DNA of 64,000 nt from Scortum barcoo (taxonomy: Eukaryota; Chordata; Actinopteri; Centrarchiformes; Terapontidae): positions 186,001-250,000 of the forward strand of contig CM041531.1 in the NCBI GenBank assembly GCA_023238725.1, read 5' to 3'. Numbering within the stretch: the first letter of the stretch is position 1; each line of letters starts with the position of its first letter. Under the pieces are notes generated by a model. It had not been told where the DNA came from and searched no databases. It saw only the letters and a program-made list of their open reading frames with translations. The translations under genes were made by a program, and so were the position numbers. Below are positions 23,380 to 33,988 of this stretch, in pieces.

Positions 23380-23500
23380 AAAAGAGGGGGATGTAATGGA
23401 AATTCCACCCTCACTATTACTGTTTTTTCTTTATAAATTACCTTTATGCTGTATTAGACTTATTAAGACCTAAATTCCTTTAAAAGAGACACCTCTGACT
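23380..23500 (+). repeat. polypurine tract and truncated 3' LTR, relic B left
   Basis: AAAAGAGGGGGA (23380-23391) is followed at once by TGTAATGGAAATTCCACCCT. A purine tract directly before TG is the layout of a retroviral 3' LTR start. Only about 110 bases of LTR remain before another repeat (TAGGGATGTAAC) begins. Confidence 0.6.
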
Positions 23501-23785
23501 AGGGATGTAACAATGTATCGCAAGACAGTTAAAAATCGATACAAATATGTGACGATTCAAATCAGCTGAGATGAAAAATGAATCGCGATGCCCTTTTTAA
23601 GCAGCAGAGGGCATGTAATCTACTTTTGAGTTCACTTGATCGACGTCATACGTCACTACGTGTTCGACATCGTACGTCACTGTCAGGTATTCAGACGGAA
23701 CGAGAGACACGGCGGCGGTCTCGAGTGATTTTGAAATCAAGGATACACAGACCAGTTTCAAATAGGAGGTGCGGCAGCATTTTGT
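23500..23785. repeat. DNA-transposon-like dispersed repeat
   Basis: Begins TAGGGATGTAACAATGTATC, contains short CG-rich repeats (ACGTCATACGTCACTACGTG) and no coding capacity. This resembles non-autonomous hAT-type repeats common in fish, but the terminal repeats are not verified. The right copy is 47140-47420. Confidence 0.45.
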
Positions 23786-23964
23786 AGTGGGTTAGGGTGA
23801 GGGTTGGGGCCCCACCTCCCATAGGAGGCAGGTGGTGCACGGGCCCTCCCCCAGTCGGCTCTCATGGGGACTGGACCAGTGACGCGATTACGGCGTCTGC
23901 CGTAACGCACCACGGTCCAGTCATCGTACCACCCACTCATGATAGAGGCGTGGATTTTTATCAA
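23758..23964 (-). CDS. PLE-associated ORF fragment with GW..VRYGRR core
   Basis: The minus-strand frame has the core DDWTVVRYGRRRNRV followed by an Arg/Gly/Pro-rich tail. The tail ends in codons derived from a degenerate TTAGGG tract (23786-23806 on the plus strand). Four more fragments of the same design occur at 47398, 48771, 50061 and 50661, each downstream (minus sense) of a hammerhead-like motif. It is probably the start of a PLE ORF1, cut off where the telomere-like tract begins. Confidence 0.55.
   Translation of the reverse strand: MIKIHASIMSGWYDDWTVVRYGRRRNRVTGPVPMRADWGRARAPPASYGRWGPNPHPNPLQNAAAPPI
23786..23806 (+). repeat. degenerate TTAGGG tract
   Basis: TGGGTTAGGGTGAGGGTTGG: telomere-type repeat units on the plus strand, directly before antisense PLE ORF sequence. 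Confidence 0.6.
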
Positions 23965-24130
23965 ATTTGTATTTTTTAATTTGCCCTATTCAAAATGAAC
24001 TGAAAATAAATCAAAATCAAATTTTTAATATAAACTAAACTTGTTTTTAATGAAATACAAAAAAAATTAAATTATTTAAAAAAATAAAAATGGAAATGAA
24101 ATTAAATTATTTATTAAATTATTTATTAAA

Positions 24131-24188
24131 CGTGTGCCCGGGTGGCGACGTTTCGACCCGCTATGGGTCTTCTTCAGGCCAAGGCACA
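24131..24188 (-). ncRNA. hammerhead-ribozyme-like motif H1
   Basis: Read on the minus strand: CUGAAGA core, one extra A, stem II GACCC/GGGUC with a short loop, GAAA, then ACGU (self-complementary two-pair stem III) and cleavage-site C, closed by stem I (inner GGC/GCC, outer UGUGCC/GGCACA). All conserved hammerhead core positions are present. The extra A before stem II is the only departure. Hammerheads of this short-stem-III, dimer-active type are known from Penelope-like elements. Confidence 0.65.
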
Positions 24189-24271
24189 CAAAAAACCAAA
24201 AAGCGGCTGCTGCTCTTATTGAGGTGCTTCCCCTTTGCTGGTCAGAGTGAGAATGAGAGAGAGAAAGTGAG

Positions 24272-24290
24272 CACTCCCCTTTATAAGCTC
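24272..24290 (-). promoter_or_regulatory. TATA-like box upstream of H1
   Basis: Minus strand GCTTATAAAGGGGAGTGC. It lies about 95-100 nt upstream of the hammerhead-like motif, a spacing repeated at H2 and H3. Confidence 0.45.
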
Positions 24291-24493
24291 TGTTTATGCC
24301 AACATTCTAAAATTCCTGAGTTTCTTCCCTGAACATTCTAAAATAATGAATTTCTTGTCTGTGCTGCAACTCTTTTAAATTTAATCCTTTTTATGCCAAA
24401 CCTTTTTAAATTTAACCCTTTTTATGCCAAATCCTTTTTAAATATCCTATGTTTTAATATCTAAATGAATTTCTTATCCTATTTTTAATATAA

Positions 24494-24513
24494 GGGGTTA
24501 GGGTTAGGGGAAC
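24494..24513 (+). repeat. TTAGGG tract at a junction
   Basis: GGGGTTAGGGTTAGGGGAAC. The left segmental duplication copy stops here, and the antisense 3' end of a PLE starts within a few dozen bases. Confidence 0.8.
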
Positions 24514-24590
24514 ATAATCAAATGGCGACGCCGAAGGCGTCGGCATTTCCAAATGCATAGGCCATCAACTGTCCGCAGATCTGGAGTCCA

Positions 24591-24870
24591 TCATGCCACA
24601 TTGAGTCCCAGTGGTTGAAGAGTACCTAATCGGTTAATCCAGAGCCTCTCTGCTCTTCTTCTCTGGGTCGTGGACCATCTGGGATTGCTCTGCAACACAC
24701 AGGCCACAAGTGAGGACCAGCTGTGGTCAATAAAATGTTTTACCAAAGGGATATGTGTGTTCTTCTTTTTACAGATGTTATATCTGTGTTGTGTGAATCT
24801 GGTGAGTATAGAGTTTTGTGTTTCACCTGACATATTGGAGTCCACATTGTTTGCACTTAATCAAATATAC
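24591..24870 (-). pseudogene. PLE-1 GIY-YIG endonuclease domain
   Basis: On the minus strand VYLIKCKQCGLQYV runs, after a frame change at about 24828, into GETQNSILTRFTQHRYNICK and then HIPLVKHFIDHSW and RRRAERLWINRLGTLQP. VYL...YVGET is the GIY-YIG signature; the CKQC pair and later histidines fit the zinc-linked form seen in PLEs. The domain nicks the target DNA to start integration. It ends just before 24590, close to the TTAGGG tract. Confidence 0.85.
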
Positions 24871-24889
24871 ACAGTTCTTGGAGTAAACA

Positions 24890-25603
24890 CTAAACACCAT
24901 CCTTGTGTGTAGGAAAAACATTATTATTGTGTTGGTTTCGAACCCATTTTCGGTTCTGAAAAAATTCTCCGTGCCCTCTCGGTCTGGAGTTATGTAGTGT
25001 TTTGACCTTTGCTTTAACTAAATGGTCCTTTAGGTTCATGTTTTTTCTGTATGCCGTAATAATACCATGGTCCTGTAACAGCTGGGTTTTGTGTTGAAAA
25101 TGATTAAAATTGTCCTTTATCCCTTTGATCAGAGGAATTACAGATGGTGAGTAAGTTGTAATGAGTGGGATCATAGACTCAACCACTGTAGGCTTGCTCT
25201 GTTGAAATGATTTCAAAGTCTTACGTAAAAAAGACCTGCAGTACCCCCTTGTGGCCAATACAGAAAACAACACCTTTGTAGCCATTCTGAAGTCCTCCAC
25301 TCTGGTGCATATTTTGTGAAATCTCAGCAGTTGTGACTTAATCAAACCAGCAAAAGTGTGTCTAGGGTGGAAGCTGGTCTTATGGAGCAGAGCATGAGTA
25401 TCTGTTTCCTTAAAAAAGACTTTAATGTCCAGTCTAAGTGTGTTTTCAAAATCTGGTCCCTTAAATGTAGTTGTGTCTAAAAAGTCAATTGCAGATGGGC
25501 TTACCGTGGATTTGAGTTTGATGGATGAATTGTGATTGTTTAAAGTGACTAAAAATTCCTTCAAAATCCTCTCTCGAGTGTGTCCACACCCCCCAGATGT
25601 CAT
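24890..25603 (-). CDS. PLE-1 RT thumb and linker
   Basis: 238 residues covering the end of the RT palm (ILKEFLVTLNNHNSSIKLKS), thumb (HPRHTFAGLIKSQLLRFHKI and GYCRSFLRKTLKSF) and the linker to the endonuclease (ITAYRKNMNLKDHLVKAKVK). The matching linker in the second family reads ISAYRKNKNLQDMLVHSKF. No stop interrupts this segment. Confidence 0.82.
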   Translation of the reverse strand: MTSGGCGHTRERILKEFLVTLNNHNSSIKLKSTVSPSAIDFLDTTTFKGPDFENTLRLDIKVFFKETDTHALLHKTSFHPRHTFAGLIKSQLLRFHKICTRVEDFRMATKVLFSVLATRGYCRSFLRKTLKSFQQSKPTVVESMIPLITTYSPSVIPLIKGIKDNFNHFQHKTQLLQDHGIITAYRKNMNLKDHLVKAKVKTLHNSRPRGHGEFFQNRKWVRNQHNNNVFPTHKDGV

Positions 25604-26377
25604 CTAGAAATCTATAATAATGCAGGGGCTTTTTAGAGCAAGAATTTAAGGCTCCAGTCTCCCACTCAGCCATAAACAGGTTTGCGTAAGAAGGAGCGAA
25701 TTTCTTGCCCATAGCCGTACCCTTAATCTGTAGAAAAAATTCACCGTTAAATTCAAAATCGTTTCTAGACAAATTAATTTCTAATAGCTGCAAAAGTTCC
25801 TTGTCCGGGTCTACGGCTGTCTGGGTATCTGTAAAATGCCTTTCTAATGGCTTGTATGCCCTCTGTCATTTCAATGTTAGTGTATAAACTGTCAATGTCT
25901 AGACTGAATAGTAGTGAGTGGGGCGGAACTTGGATTTGTTTAATTTTTTGTATAAAATCATAAGTATCCTTGATGTAGCTGGCGTGCCTGATCGAGAGAG
26001 GATTCAGATAAAATTCAATAAACTCCGCTGTATGGTAAGTTTCACTGTTGCAATCACTCACAATAGGGCGTCCCGGAGGCATGTTATATACTGTGTCCCA
26101 CTTAGTGGTGTCCTTGTGAATTTTGGGTAACAGATAAAATAATCTTGCTCTAGGTTCATTGTTCCTCCAGGAGGTAAGTCCTCTGTTTTTGATTTATGAA
26201 TTTTTTATCGTATAATGATTGAATAATTTTTTCAATTAAAGGAATTGTGTCTCTGTAAATAGGTTTCTGTAATTTGGAGTAATAAGTTTTATCATTAAGT
26301 TGTCTATATCCTTCAAATAAATACTGAGCCCTGTCCATCAAAACTACGGCTGAGCCTTTATCTGCCGGCTTTATCAC
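25485..26377 (-). pseudogene. PLE-1 reverse transcriptase core
   Basis: Three frames. 26377-26156 holds IKPADKGSAVVLMDRAQYLF (fingers). 26082-25774 holds PPGRPIVSDCNSETY and motif A LDIDSLYTNIEMTEG. 25793-25485 holds motif B GTAMGKKFAPSYANLFMAEW and motif C RFLDDIWGVW. The catalytic aspartates of motifs A and C are retained. Frame changes lie near 26150, 26085 and 25785. Confidence 0.87.
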
Positions 26378-26427
26378 CTATGTGTGGGTTGCGTTGTAGT
26401 GAATAAAGTGCCTGGCGTTCCTCTCTG

Positions 26428-26796
26428 CTAAAGGTTCTGCTTGGTCCAGTAAATTTTGAATTTAGTCTGAAAGTGGGTCAAATCAGTCCTAATGAGAGTC
26501 GCGAGTTCAGGGGGTAATTTGCCATCCGGTGGGACCCAGTGAGATTTGTGAGTGAAGGGTGCCACTTGGGAGTCAGATTCACCTTCAAAATAGATTGCCA
26601 ATTTCAGCCTTCTATGGTACTGTTGAATATCAAATCTGAATTGATCTTTCATGTTTTGATTAGGGATGGCTGTGGGAATAAAGCTCAGGCCCTTGTTCAG
26701 CAGTGACAGCTGGGCTGCTGTTAAAGTAAATTGTTTGCACAAATTGACAACATTCTTATTCCCCGTATGCGTGCGTCCGTTCACGGGGATGTTCAT
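26428..26796 (-). CDS. PLE-1 pre-RT region
   Basis: 123 residues between the hydrolase and RT fingers: LCKQFTLTAAQLSLLNKGLS, FIPTAIPNQNMKDQFRFDIQ and RRLKLAIYFEG. The phrase LL.KGLSF followed by a basic helix is typical of PLE N-terminal regions and also occurs in the second family (QITLLEKGLSF). Confidence 0.8.
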   Translation of the reverse strand: MNIPVNGRTHTGNKNVVNLCKQFTLTAAQLSLLNKGLSFIPTAIPNQNMKDQFRFDIQQYHRRLKLAIYFEGESDSQVAPFTHKSHWVPPDGKLPPELATLIRTDLTHFQTKFKIYWTKQNL

Positions 26797-27300
26797 TTTA
26801 AATAGTCCATCCAGTGAGCCAGCATGTGTTTAGCTGTGGTGTGGCTCCAGTGTATGCCATCTTTCTCTGTTGAAAAGTGCTTCCTAGGAAGCTCAGGGAT
26901 GAAAGTCTGGTGGCTGGTAATGTACCTGTTAAGCTCCCTCAGATTGTTCCTGTTCACGGTGGGGTAAAGCCCTGGAGAAATTAATCTCCGATATCATAAT
27001 ATGGGCCTGGGGGAAGGCTAACTTTGCCATCCTGACAGCTCTCTGTAGTTGTTTAACTGTGGTTTATTCTGTTTTTTGAGCTCTATTGTTTAGGCCAAAG
27101 GAAAGAATTATCTTCTGTACCTGTGTGGAAACATTTGTCTTGGCCATGATTGGCTTCCGCATGTCTGAATGTGGCCCCTGGAAAGCTGTCAATTTGCAGA
27201 TCTGGTTCCTGAAAGGGTGGAATTCTAGCTGTGTTAGAGTCCCCCAAGATCACCCATTTGCTCCTCACCGTCAGACACCATTCTATCATTTTCCTCGTAG
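26797..27300 (-). pseudogene. PLE-1 SGNH-type hydrolase domain
   Basis: In changing frames on the minus strand: block I WVILGDSNTARIP (nucleophile Ser in GDSN), block II SFPGA, block III LSFGLNNR (Asn) and block V KDGIHW (Asp and His). These are the four conserved blocks of SGNH/GDSL esterases, in order and at normal spacing. The chemistry is inferred as ester hydrolysis. Its role in the element is not known; CR1- and L2-type LINEs carry a comparable esterase in ORF1. Confidence 0.7.
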
Positions 27301-27463
27301 TGTTAATGTGTTTAGTGGGTCTGCGTGTGGGAATCTGGGCTGTCTCGTGTGAGGGTGCAGGTATAGTCTGGTTAAAGTGCAGCTGAGTCTGGACTGAATC
27401 ATTTATTTTCCTGGGGACAGGCTGTGTCCCAGGCAGTAGGCCGCACTCGTCGGTGTAGTGCTA

Positions 27464-28133
27464 CTACTCACTGTTTTTCCTAAGTGGGCCTGTTGTGGTG
27501 AGGTCCTCATCTGGAGTGAGGTCAATCAACCACTCCTCCTCCCTCTCCTTGCCTGTGTCTGGTGGTGGGGAAAGAAGAAGAGGGGGAGGAGGTCGTGGGG
27601 TGCTGGTGCGGGGGAGAAGACTCGGTTCTGACGTCCTCACCGTTCTCTGCTGTTTAGGTGGAGGCTGCACCATAGGCAGTTCCGGGGACCAGTCGCTGCC
27701 TTGTTGAGTCGTCTGCGTGGCTGTGTTGACCCTCCGTGTCTCCCTGGGTTGGGCGTGTACCTGTGCTGTGACAGCGATGTGATGTCCCGCCGGTATGTCT
27801 GGCTGCATTCCCAGATGTTGTGGGTTGACCTGCGGTGCGTTGGGTCGATCGTCTGTGCACACAGGGGCTGGAGGTTGGAAAGTAGATGCCGAAGATGTTA
27901 CCTGGCTGCTGGTGTGCGTTGGTGCAGTCTGGTCGTGGGTCCTCGCCGGAGCTGGAGGCTGGGAAGTCGATGCAGGGGATGTCCTCTGGTTGCTGGTGTT
28001 CCCCGCTGTTGTCTGGTTATAGATTTTGTCTGTAGTCGGAGGATGAGGGGCTTGTGTAGCCACTAATGGTTTGTCTACTATGTCCGTCTCACTGTTGTTA
28101 TCCCCCATTGTTTGTCCCTGTGATGTGTGAATA
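27464..28133 (-). CDS. PLE-1 proline/threonine-rich N-terminal region
   Basis: About 220 residues, open into the gap: low-complexity Pro/Thr/Gln sequence with two related units (SQPPAPARTHDQTAPTHTSS and FQPPAPVCTDDRPNAPQ), a RPPPPLLLSPPP run and an acidic end (EEEWLIDLTPDEDL) before a stop. It is probably an intrinsically disordered part of ORF1. The start is lost in the gap. Confidence 0.65.
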
Positions 28134-28633
28134 NNNNNNNNNNNNNNNNNNNNNNNNNNNNNNNNNNNNNNNNNNNNNNNNNNNNNNNNNNNNNNNNNNN
28201 NNNNNNNNNNNNNNNNNNNNNNNNNNNNNNNNNNNNNNNNNNNNNNNNNNNNNNNNNNNNNNNNNNNNNNNNNNNNNNNNNNNNNNNNNNNNNNNNNNNN
28301 NNNNNNNNNNNNNNNNNNNNNNNNNNNNNNNNNNNNNNNNNNNNNNNNNNNNNNNNNNNNNNNNNNNNNNNNNNNNNNNNNNNNNNNNNNNNNNNNNNNN
28401 NNNNNNNNNNNNNNNNNNNNNNNNNNNNNNNNNNNNNNNNNNNNNNNNNNNNNNNNNNNNNNNNNNNNNNNNNNNNNNNNNNNNNNNNNNNNNNNNNNNN
28501 NNNNNNNNNNNNNNNNNNNNNNNNNNNNNNNNNNNNNNNNNNNNNNNNNNNNNNNNNNNNNNNNNNNNNNNNNNNNNNNNNNNNNNNNNNNNNNNNNNNN
28601 NNNNNNNNNNNNNNNNNNNNNNNNNNNNNNNNN
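28134..28633. other. assembly gap, 500 N
   Basis: Placeholder gap. The PLE-1 N-terminal region enters it from the left, and the RT palm of a different PLE subfamily leaves it on the right, so at least one element boundary is hidden. Confidence 0.95.
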
Positions 28634-29240
28634 GTTTCGGGTCAAATTGATCTCCAATAGTTTTAATAACTCTTTGTCTGGTCTTTTTTTATCCTGAAAT
28701 TTATGGAAACTATCTTTAATGGCTTGGATGCCTTCTTGTGTGTCTATATTTGTATAAAGGCTGTCCACATCAATTGTAAATAAAATAGACCCTTGTGGGG
28801 ATGTATAGGTTTTTAATTTTTTCTATGAAATCATAGGTGTCCTTAATGTAACTTTTGTTTTTGTGTTTTTACAGCCAATGGGTTTAAATAATAATCAATA
28901 AATTCCACCGCCGACCTATATGTTTCGCTGCTGCAGTCGGACACTATAGGGCGTCCTGGGGGGAATTTCAAATGGCTTACTCCAATTAGTTGGATCCTTA
29001 TGGATTTTGGGGAGTAAATAAAACCTTCTCTGCCTAGGCTCAGAGTCTCCAATTAAATAGTTTCGTTGTTTGGCATTGATGAATTTCTTTTCATATATTT
29101 TTTTTGAAAGATTTGGGTAATTTGTGCAAATGTTTCTAAATAAATAGGTTTGTTTAATTTGGAATAATATCTTGTATCACTCAATTGTCTGTGTCCCTCC
29201 CATAAGTATTGCTCAAGGTCCATCACCACCACTACACCTT
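28634..29240 (-). pseudogene. PLE-2 RT fragment, different subfamily
   Basis: Minus-strand pieces VVVVMDLEQYLWEGHRQLSD, FPPGRPIVSDCSSETY and MDSLYTNIDTQEGIQAIKDS correspond to RT fingers, the PGRPIVS block and motif A. Residues differ clearly from PLE-1 (for example YTNIDTQEG versus YTNIEMTEG). The element is cut at about 29240, where a tandem repeat begins, and at the gap. Confidence 0.82.
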
Positions 29241-29550
29241 CTCCCTTTAAAACACTTAGAAAAAAATCACTCATAACTGTCACTGGAGTACCAGGACCAC
29301 GAAAATCATGTTAAAAATAATCTAAGTGTTTCAATGAATGAAGGTGACAGAAAGCCCTGAGTCCTCTGGCGCTTCATGTTCACCTTCTCCCGTTGAAAAC
29401 ACTTTTTTCACAAATTTCTTCTGTGAGTGGACTACCAGGGGCACGAACATTATGTTGGATTGTTTTCTAAGTGTTTTCAACAGATGAAGGTACATAAGCC
29501 CTTAGAGCTCTAGCGCTTCAGCCTTTTCGCTTGCCTTCTCCGGTGCCTAC
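29240..29550. repeat. imperfect tandem repeat, about 125-bp unit
   Basis: About two and a half units, each with CACCTTCTCCC-type sequence, then a GAGTGGACTACCAGG-like core, then TCTAAGTGTTT and TGAAGGT. They start exactly where PLE-2 is cut. Confidence 0.65.
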
Positions 29551-31991
29551 CACTTTTTACTGGTTTTGTAAACTACCCTTCTGCACGATCTCTCAGAAAC
29601 CCAGTTTTTGAAAACATAGGCCTCCAGAGGAGAGCACCGGGGAGTGTCAGGACTTGTTGCCCGACATTCAGAGAGCGTAATGGGCCTTCTTCTGCTGGGT
29701 TTCAGCCTCCCCGGAGCTGGATTTTCCACACTTTACACTTTTACCACTTTTCCAGCGCTTGCAGGCAGAAGCACCGGGGAGTGTCAGATGTTGTTGGCTG
29801 TCACTCAGAGAGTATATTGGGATCAAGTCAGTGATGAGGGTAATATATAAAGTCCTATTCACGTAGGTTTCTTTTGTCACAGTCCTTTGCCCTTGTTTGG
29901 ACGGCATGTACTGGATCAAGAAGCAGTCATACTGAGATGGGCTTTCTGATGTGAGAGGGTGCTTTGACACAGGTTGGACCCGTTATCTTTTCCTTAAGAT
30001 TACCTTTATGAGAGGTATCAGTTTTCCCCTGATGCCATTCATTACCTGTGCAGACTGCTGGGTCCAAGTGCGCTGTCTTACACAATGTTGCCTGTCTAAG
30101 GAAGGAAAAGGCTCCCAAAGTGGCAGCAGAAATTGACTGGAACAATGTGGCAATATTTCTAATAATGTACATAAATGGAAGATTGGTCATGTTGGCTTAC
30201 ATGCAACATATCAATACAGAGACTTTTTGTGACCAGATATTTCCTCACAAGACACTACAGACTCTACAAACTGCTTTTGACATGATCAAATGTTCAGATT
30301 ATGTTGAATCTGTATCCAACATGCTTTAGCATTTCCTATTACAAAAAAACATACACCCACATCTTTGAACAGAACAAATCTTTTATTGGAACATTTTTGC
30401 AAAAAACAAAATTCTCAAATATAACTACTATAACAAATATAGCGTTGCCAACTCCAGTGTGATGAAAAAACAGCTCCTAAAAGGAAATAACAGAAATTGA
30501 AAAACTGATGAGTGAACAGAGAGAATTTGGCCATAGAACGAGTCTTACAAGAGGTACTCACCATTACTGCACTACTGAGAAGTCAGATTCTCATCATCTC
30601 CACTGGATTCTTTCTCCTCTGGCATTTCTCTCTGCGAGGAACACAGCCTCTAAAGGACAATCATATTACTTTTGTTTTTAATGACTTTTATTTTAGATCC
30701 ACAGGCTTTCACATTATGTACATTGTATTCTTAATCACCATTTCTTTCTGTGAGGAACATGGCTCCTAAAGATAAATCAAAACAATTTCAGCCAGAAATT
30801 GGATATCTTACGCTAATACCAAAACTGCTCATTTTTTCACTACCAGCAAATCGAAGTCGTTCAGGTTATTATTGTATTAACTGTATTCAAAATAATTAAT
30901 TTAATACATATTTCTGCAAAAATATATTAAGTTTATGTATCTTTTACTAACACAGACCTTCGCCTGAGTGGCCTTGTCCACCGTCTCCCCCTTTGGACCC
31001 TCACAGGCTTTGCTCATGTTCACCTTCAAAGCCAGAAAAGGCTGTTGGAGCAAAGCAGAAAATGATTCACCTCTGTAGCCTATAAGTATATAATGTGATG
31101 ACCAAATATGTTAATATTTTGTGTAAGTAAGTCTGATGAAGAACATAACCTCAGCCCCCAGACTCTTAGAAAATGATTTGTCTTTAATTTAAACTCTAAT
31201 CCATGGACACATCTGTAAAACATGACATTACTTACTAACATTACTTACACTCACATTTGTCTCACCACTTAATGTTGCACAATGTTTAGATGTTTTCTCA
31301 TCCAATGTTTCTTTCTGGCAGGAGGACAAATCCAAAAAAAATGTGAGATTTTATTTAAATTTAGGAACACAGACAGAGACTGGGTTTTTACTCTCAGTGA
31401 AAAATTCAAGATAAACTACCATCATCACATAAAAAATAGTCAGGTTGTCATCCTTTTAGTTTTGTCCTCCGGTTAGTTTTTTTTAAACATCAGATTACAC
31501 GTTGTAAGGCTCTCTGAGTCACTTTTTTCATAAAAAACACCCCGCAACCAGCCTTTGGTTTTGGGTCTTCTCTCCTGTTTCCTCCATTCATGACAGTGAG
31601 GACTGCCATACAGTAAGTTGTCTGCATTATTACTCTGCACAATATTAACAAAACTCTTATACAAAGCAAAAACTCATCTCAATGTGAGTTGTTACTGTAT
31701 AGGATCTCATACAGTCAGCATGGCTGTCAAGGAAACCCAAGAAGCACCAAGTTTTCTGGTTATTTTTTAGTTACTTTTGTCACTACATATTACACATTTT
31801 TGATTGCATAACTTTACAATTTTCTTTCAATTCTAGATTAGACATTTCACAGAAAATAAGATTCAAAGAAGAAACAGCAAAAGGTGGGCTAAAACAGTAA
31901 TTTAGCAGAAAATAAGGAGAAACAAAGTGTGGTAATACATGAAAGTGTTTCTTACCTTCTGATTAGATGCCATGACGATGAAGAAGTGACT
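29551..31991. other. mostly non-coding stretch upstream of zinc-finger gene
   Basis: A 130-bp partial duplication (AGCACCGGGGAGTGTCAG at 29633 and 29770) is visible. Open frames such as 30048-30329 have no recognisable domain. A possible exon-intron pattern upstream of the zinc-finger gene could not be established. Confidence 0.45.
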
Positions 31992-32160
31992 ATGCCACCT
32001 GGAAAAAAAACTCCCGTAAAAATCCGCAACTTGTGGGTCCATGATATCAACGAATCAGAAAAGACTCCTCCTCAACTCATCGTCCAATCAGAGCGAAGAG
32101 GAGAGTTTGGTGCCAGTCTGTGGAATCACTACAGGAGAAATGGATACACCGAACGACCAG
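31992..32160 (+). CDS. zinc-finger gene, candidate first coding exon
   Basis: ATG at 31992 opens MPPGKKTPVKIRNLWVHDIN and continues to WNHYRRNGYTERP, ending at a consensus donor CCAG|GTAAGAAC. The phase at the donor (1) does not fit the phase of the next visible exon (0), so an exon may be missing inside the minisatellite intron, or a base is wrong. The first methionine is a best guess. Confidence 0.5.
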
Positions 32161-32164
32161 GTAA

Positions 32165-33346
32165 GAACTAATTAACTAACTTTCACTAAACTTTCACATA
32201 ATTAACTAACTTTCAACTAAACTTTCACATAATTCAACTAACTTTAACTAAACTTTCACATAATTCACTACTAACTTTAACTAAACTTTCACATAATTCA
32301 CTAACTTTAACTAAACTTTCACATAATTCTAACTGCTTTAACACTAACTTTAACTAAACTTTCACATAATTCAACTAACTTTAACTAAACTTTCACATAA
32401 TTCACTAACTTTTAAACACATAATTCACTAACTTTCACATAATTCACTAACTTTCAAACTTTCAAGCTTTAACTAAACTTTCACATAATTCACTAACTTT
32501 AACAAACTTTCACATAATTCACTAACTTTCACTAAACTTTCACATAATTCACTAACTTTCAACTAAACTTTCACATAATTCACTAACTTTCATAAACTCT
32601 TTAGCACATAATTCACTAGCTTTAACTAAACTTTCACATAATTCACTAGCTTTAACTAAACTTTCACATAATTCACTAACTTTTAACTAAACTTTCACAT
32701 AATTAACTAACTTTAATAAACTTTCACATAATTCAACTAACTTTAACTAAACTTTCACATAATTAACTAACTTTAACTAAACTTTCACATAATTAACTAA
32801 CTTTAACTAAACTTTCACATAATTAACTAACTTTCAAAACTAAAATTCTTTCACATAATTAACTAACTTTCAACTAAACTTTCACATAATTCACTAACTT
32901 TAACTAAAATTTCACATAATTCACTAAATTTAACAAACTTTCACATAATTCACTAACTTTAACTAAACTTTCACATAATTCACTAACTTTCATAAACTTT
33001 CACATAATTCACTAACTTTTCACATAATTTACAAACTCACTAAATTTCATAAACTTTCACATAATTCACTAACTTTAACAAACTTTCACTGATAATTCAC
33101 TAACTTTAACAAACTTTCACATAATTCACTAACTTTCACATAACTTTACAAACTTTCACTAAACTTTCACATAATTCACTAACTTTCAACAAACTTTCAC
33201 ATAATTCACTAACTTTTCACATAATTTACAAACTCACTAAATTTCACATAATTCACTAACTTTAACATAATTCACTAACTTTAACAAACTTTCACATAAT
33301 TCACTAACTTTAACATAATTCACTAACTTTGTTAAAGTTAGTGAAT
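32165..33346. repeat. minisatellite, ~30-bp unit, about 1.2 kb, in an intron
   Basis: Dozens of imperfect copies of ACTAACTTTAACTAAACTTT followed by CACATAATTC, with shortened variants. The array ends in a perfect 13-bp hairpin: ATTCACTAACTTT at 33318-33330, a GTT loop, and the inverted unit to 33346. Confidence 0.9.
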
Positions 33347-33710
33347 ATGGGTTTTAGGAATAAGACACTCAGCATAACCAAACCTGCCTTAAGAAAAAGG
33401 AAACTTGGGGACTTGTATATTCTGGACAACACATGATAACACAACCCATCACCCACTGAAGACAGAATTTAAAATTTGCAGCTTATGTGTGGTGAGGACT
33501 TGAAATGTTTGTGTAAACTGTGAGCAAACTAAATTTTAAAATGTTAAATAATGACTTGCAGTTTCAAATCTCTGTATCAAATCTTTTCCTACTCTCTATC
33601 AATAATCTTGATTCAATATTTAATATGAAATTACTTTAAATACACTGTGTGCTCTACTATTTTCCTTTGGTAATTTGTTTTGTGTTCTAAAAATGCATTT
33701 TTATTTACAG

Positions 33711-33880
33711 CTTGAGCCGAAGCCACCGGCAGGAAAGAAGAAAGAGAAAAGAATCTATCAAGCACATAAATGTCCAATTTGCGGACATATGTATATAGGC
33801 ATTGTGCAGCACCTGAAGAAGACGGAGCAAGTTGTCAATAAAACAGAACTGCTCCTTTTGAGCAGATTTGCTCACCGACA
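33711..33880 (+). CDS. zinc-finger gene, first finger exon
   Basis: Acceptor TTATTTACAG at 33701-33710 and donor GACA|GTAAGTAT. The exon encodes a basic stretch (PPAGKKKEKRIYQAHK) and then CPICGHMYIGIVQHLKK, a C2-H type finger whose second histidine may come later in the exon (FAHR). It ends in phase 2, completed exactly by the next exon. Confidence 0.7.
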
Positions 33881-33988
33881 GTAAGTATTTCATCAAACTC
33901 TCAGGAGGCTTGATTTGTTTTTCATATTTACTGATTCAATGCATTTTTCTTACCAGTTCTTTCTTTTTAATTCCTTCTATTTCCACAG

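Larger units (their letters stand above)
24514..28133 (-). mobile_element. Penelope-like element PLE-1, 3' to 5' reading leftwards
   Basis: The order on the minus strand is proline-rich region, SGNH hydrolase, pre-RT region, RT palm, thumb/linker and GIY-YIG endonuclease. This is the normal RT-then-GIY-YIG order of endonuclease-bearing PLEs, with an extra SGNH domain in front. The 5' end runs into the gap at 28134. The 3' end abuts the TTAGGG tract at 24494-24513. Frame changes occur in almost every domain, so the copy is not expected to be active as assembled. Confidence 0.85.

Noticed and set aside
27495..28066. Plus-strand frames with Gly/Arg or Leu/Val-rich sequence
   Set aside because: Shadows of the minus-strand proline/threonine-rich PLE region; the same holds for plus-strand frames at 56207-57445.
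32165..33346. CRISPR-like array of ~30-bp repeats
   Set aside because: Units are contiguous without unique spacers and lie in a eukaryotic intron: a minisatellite.
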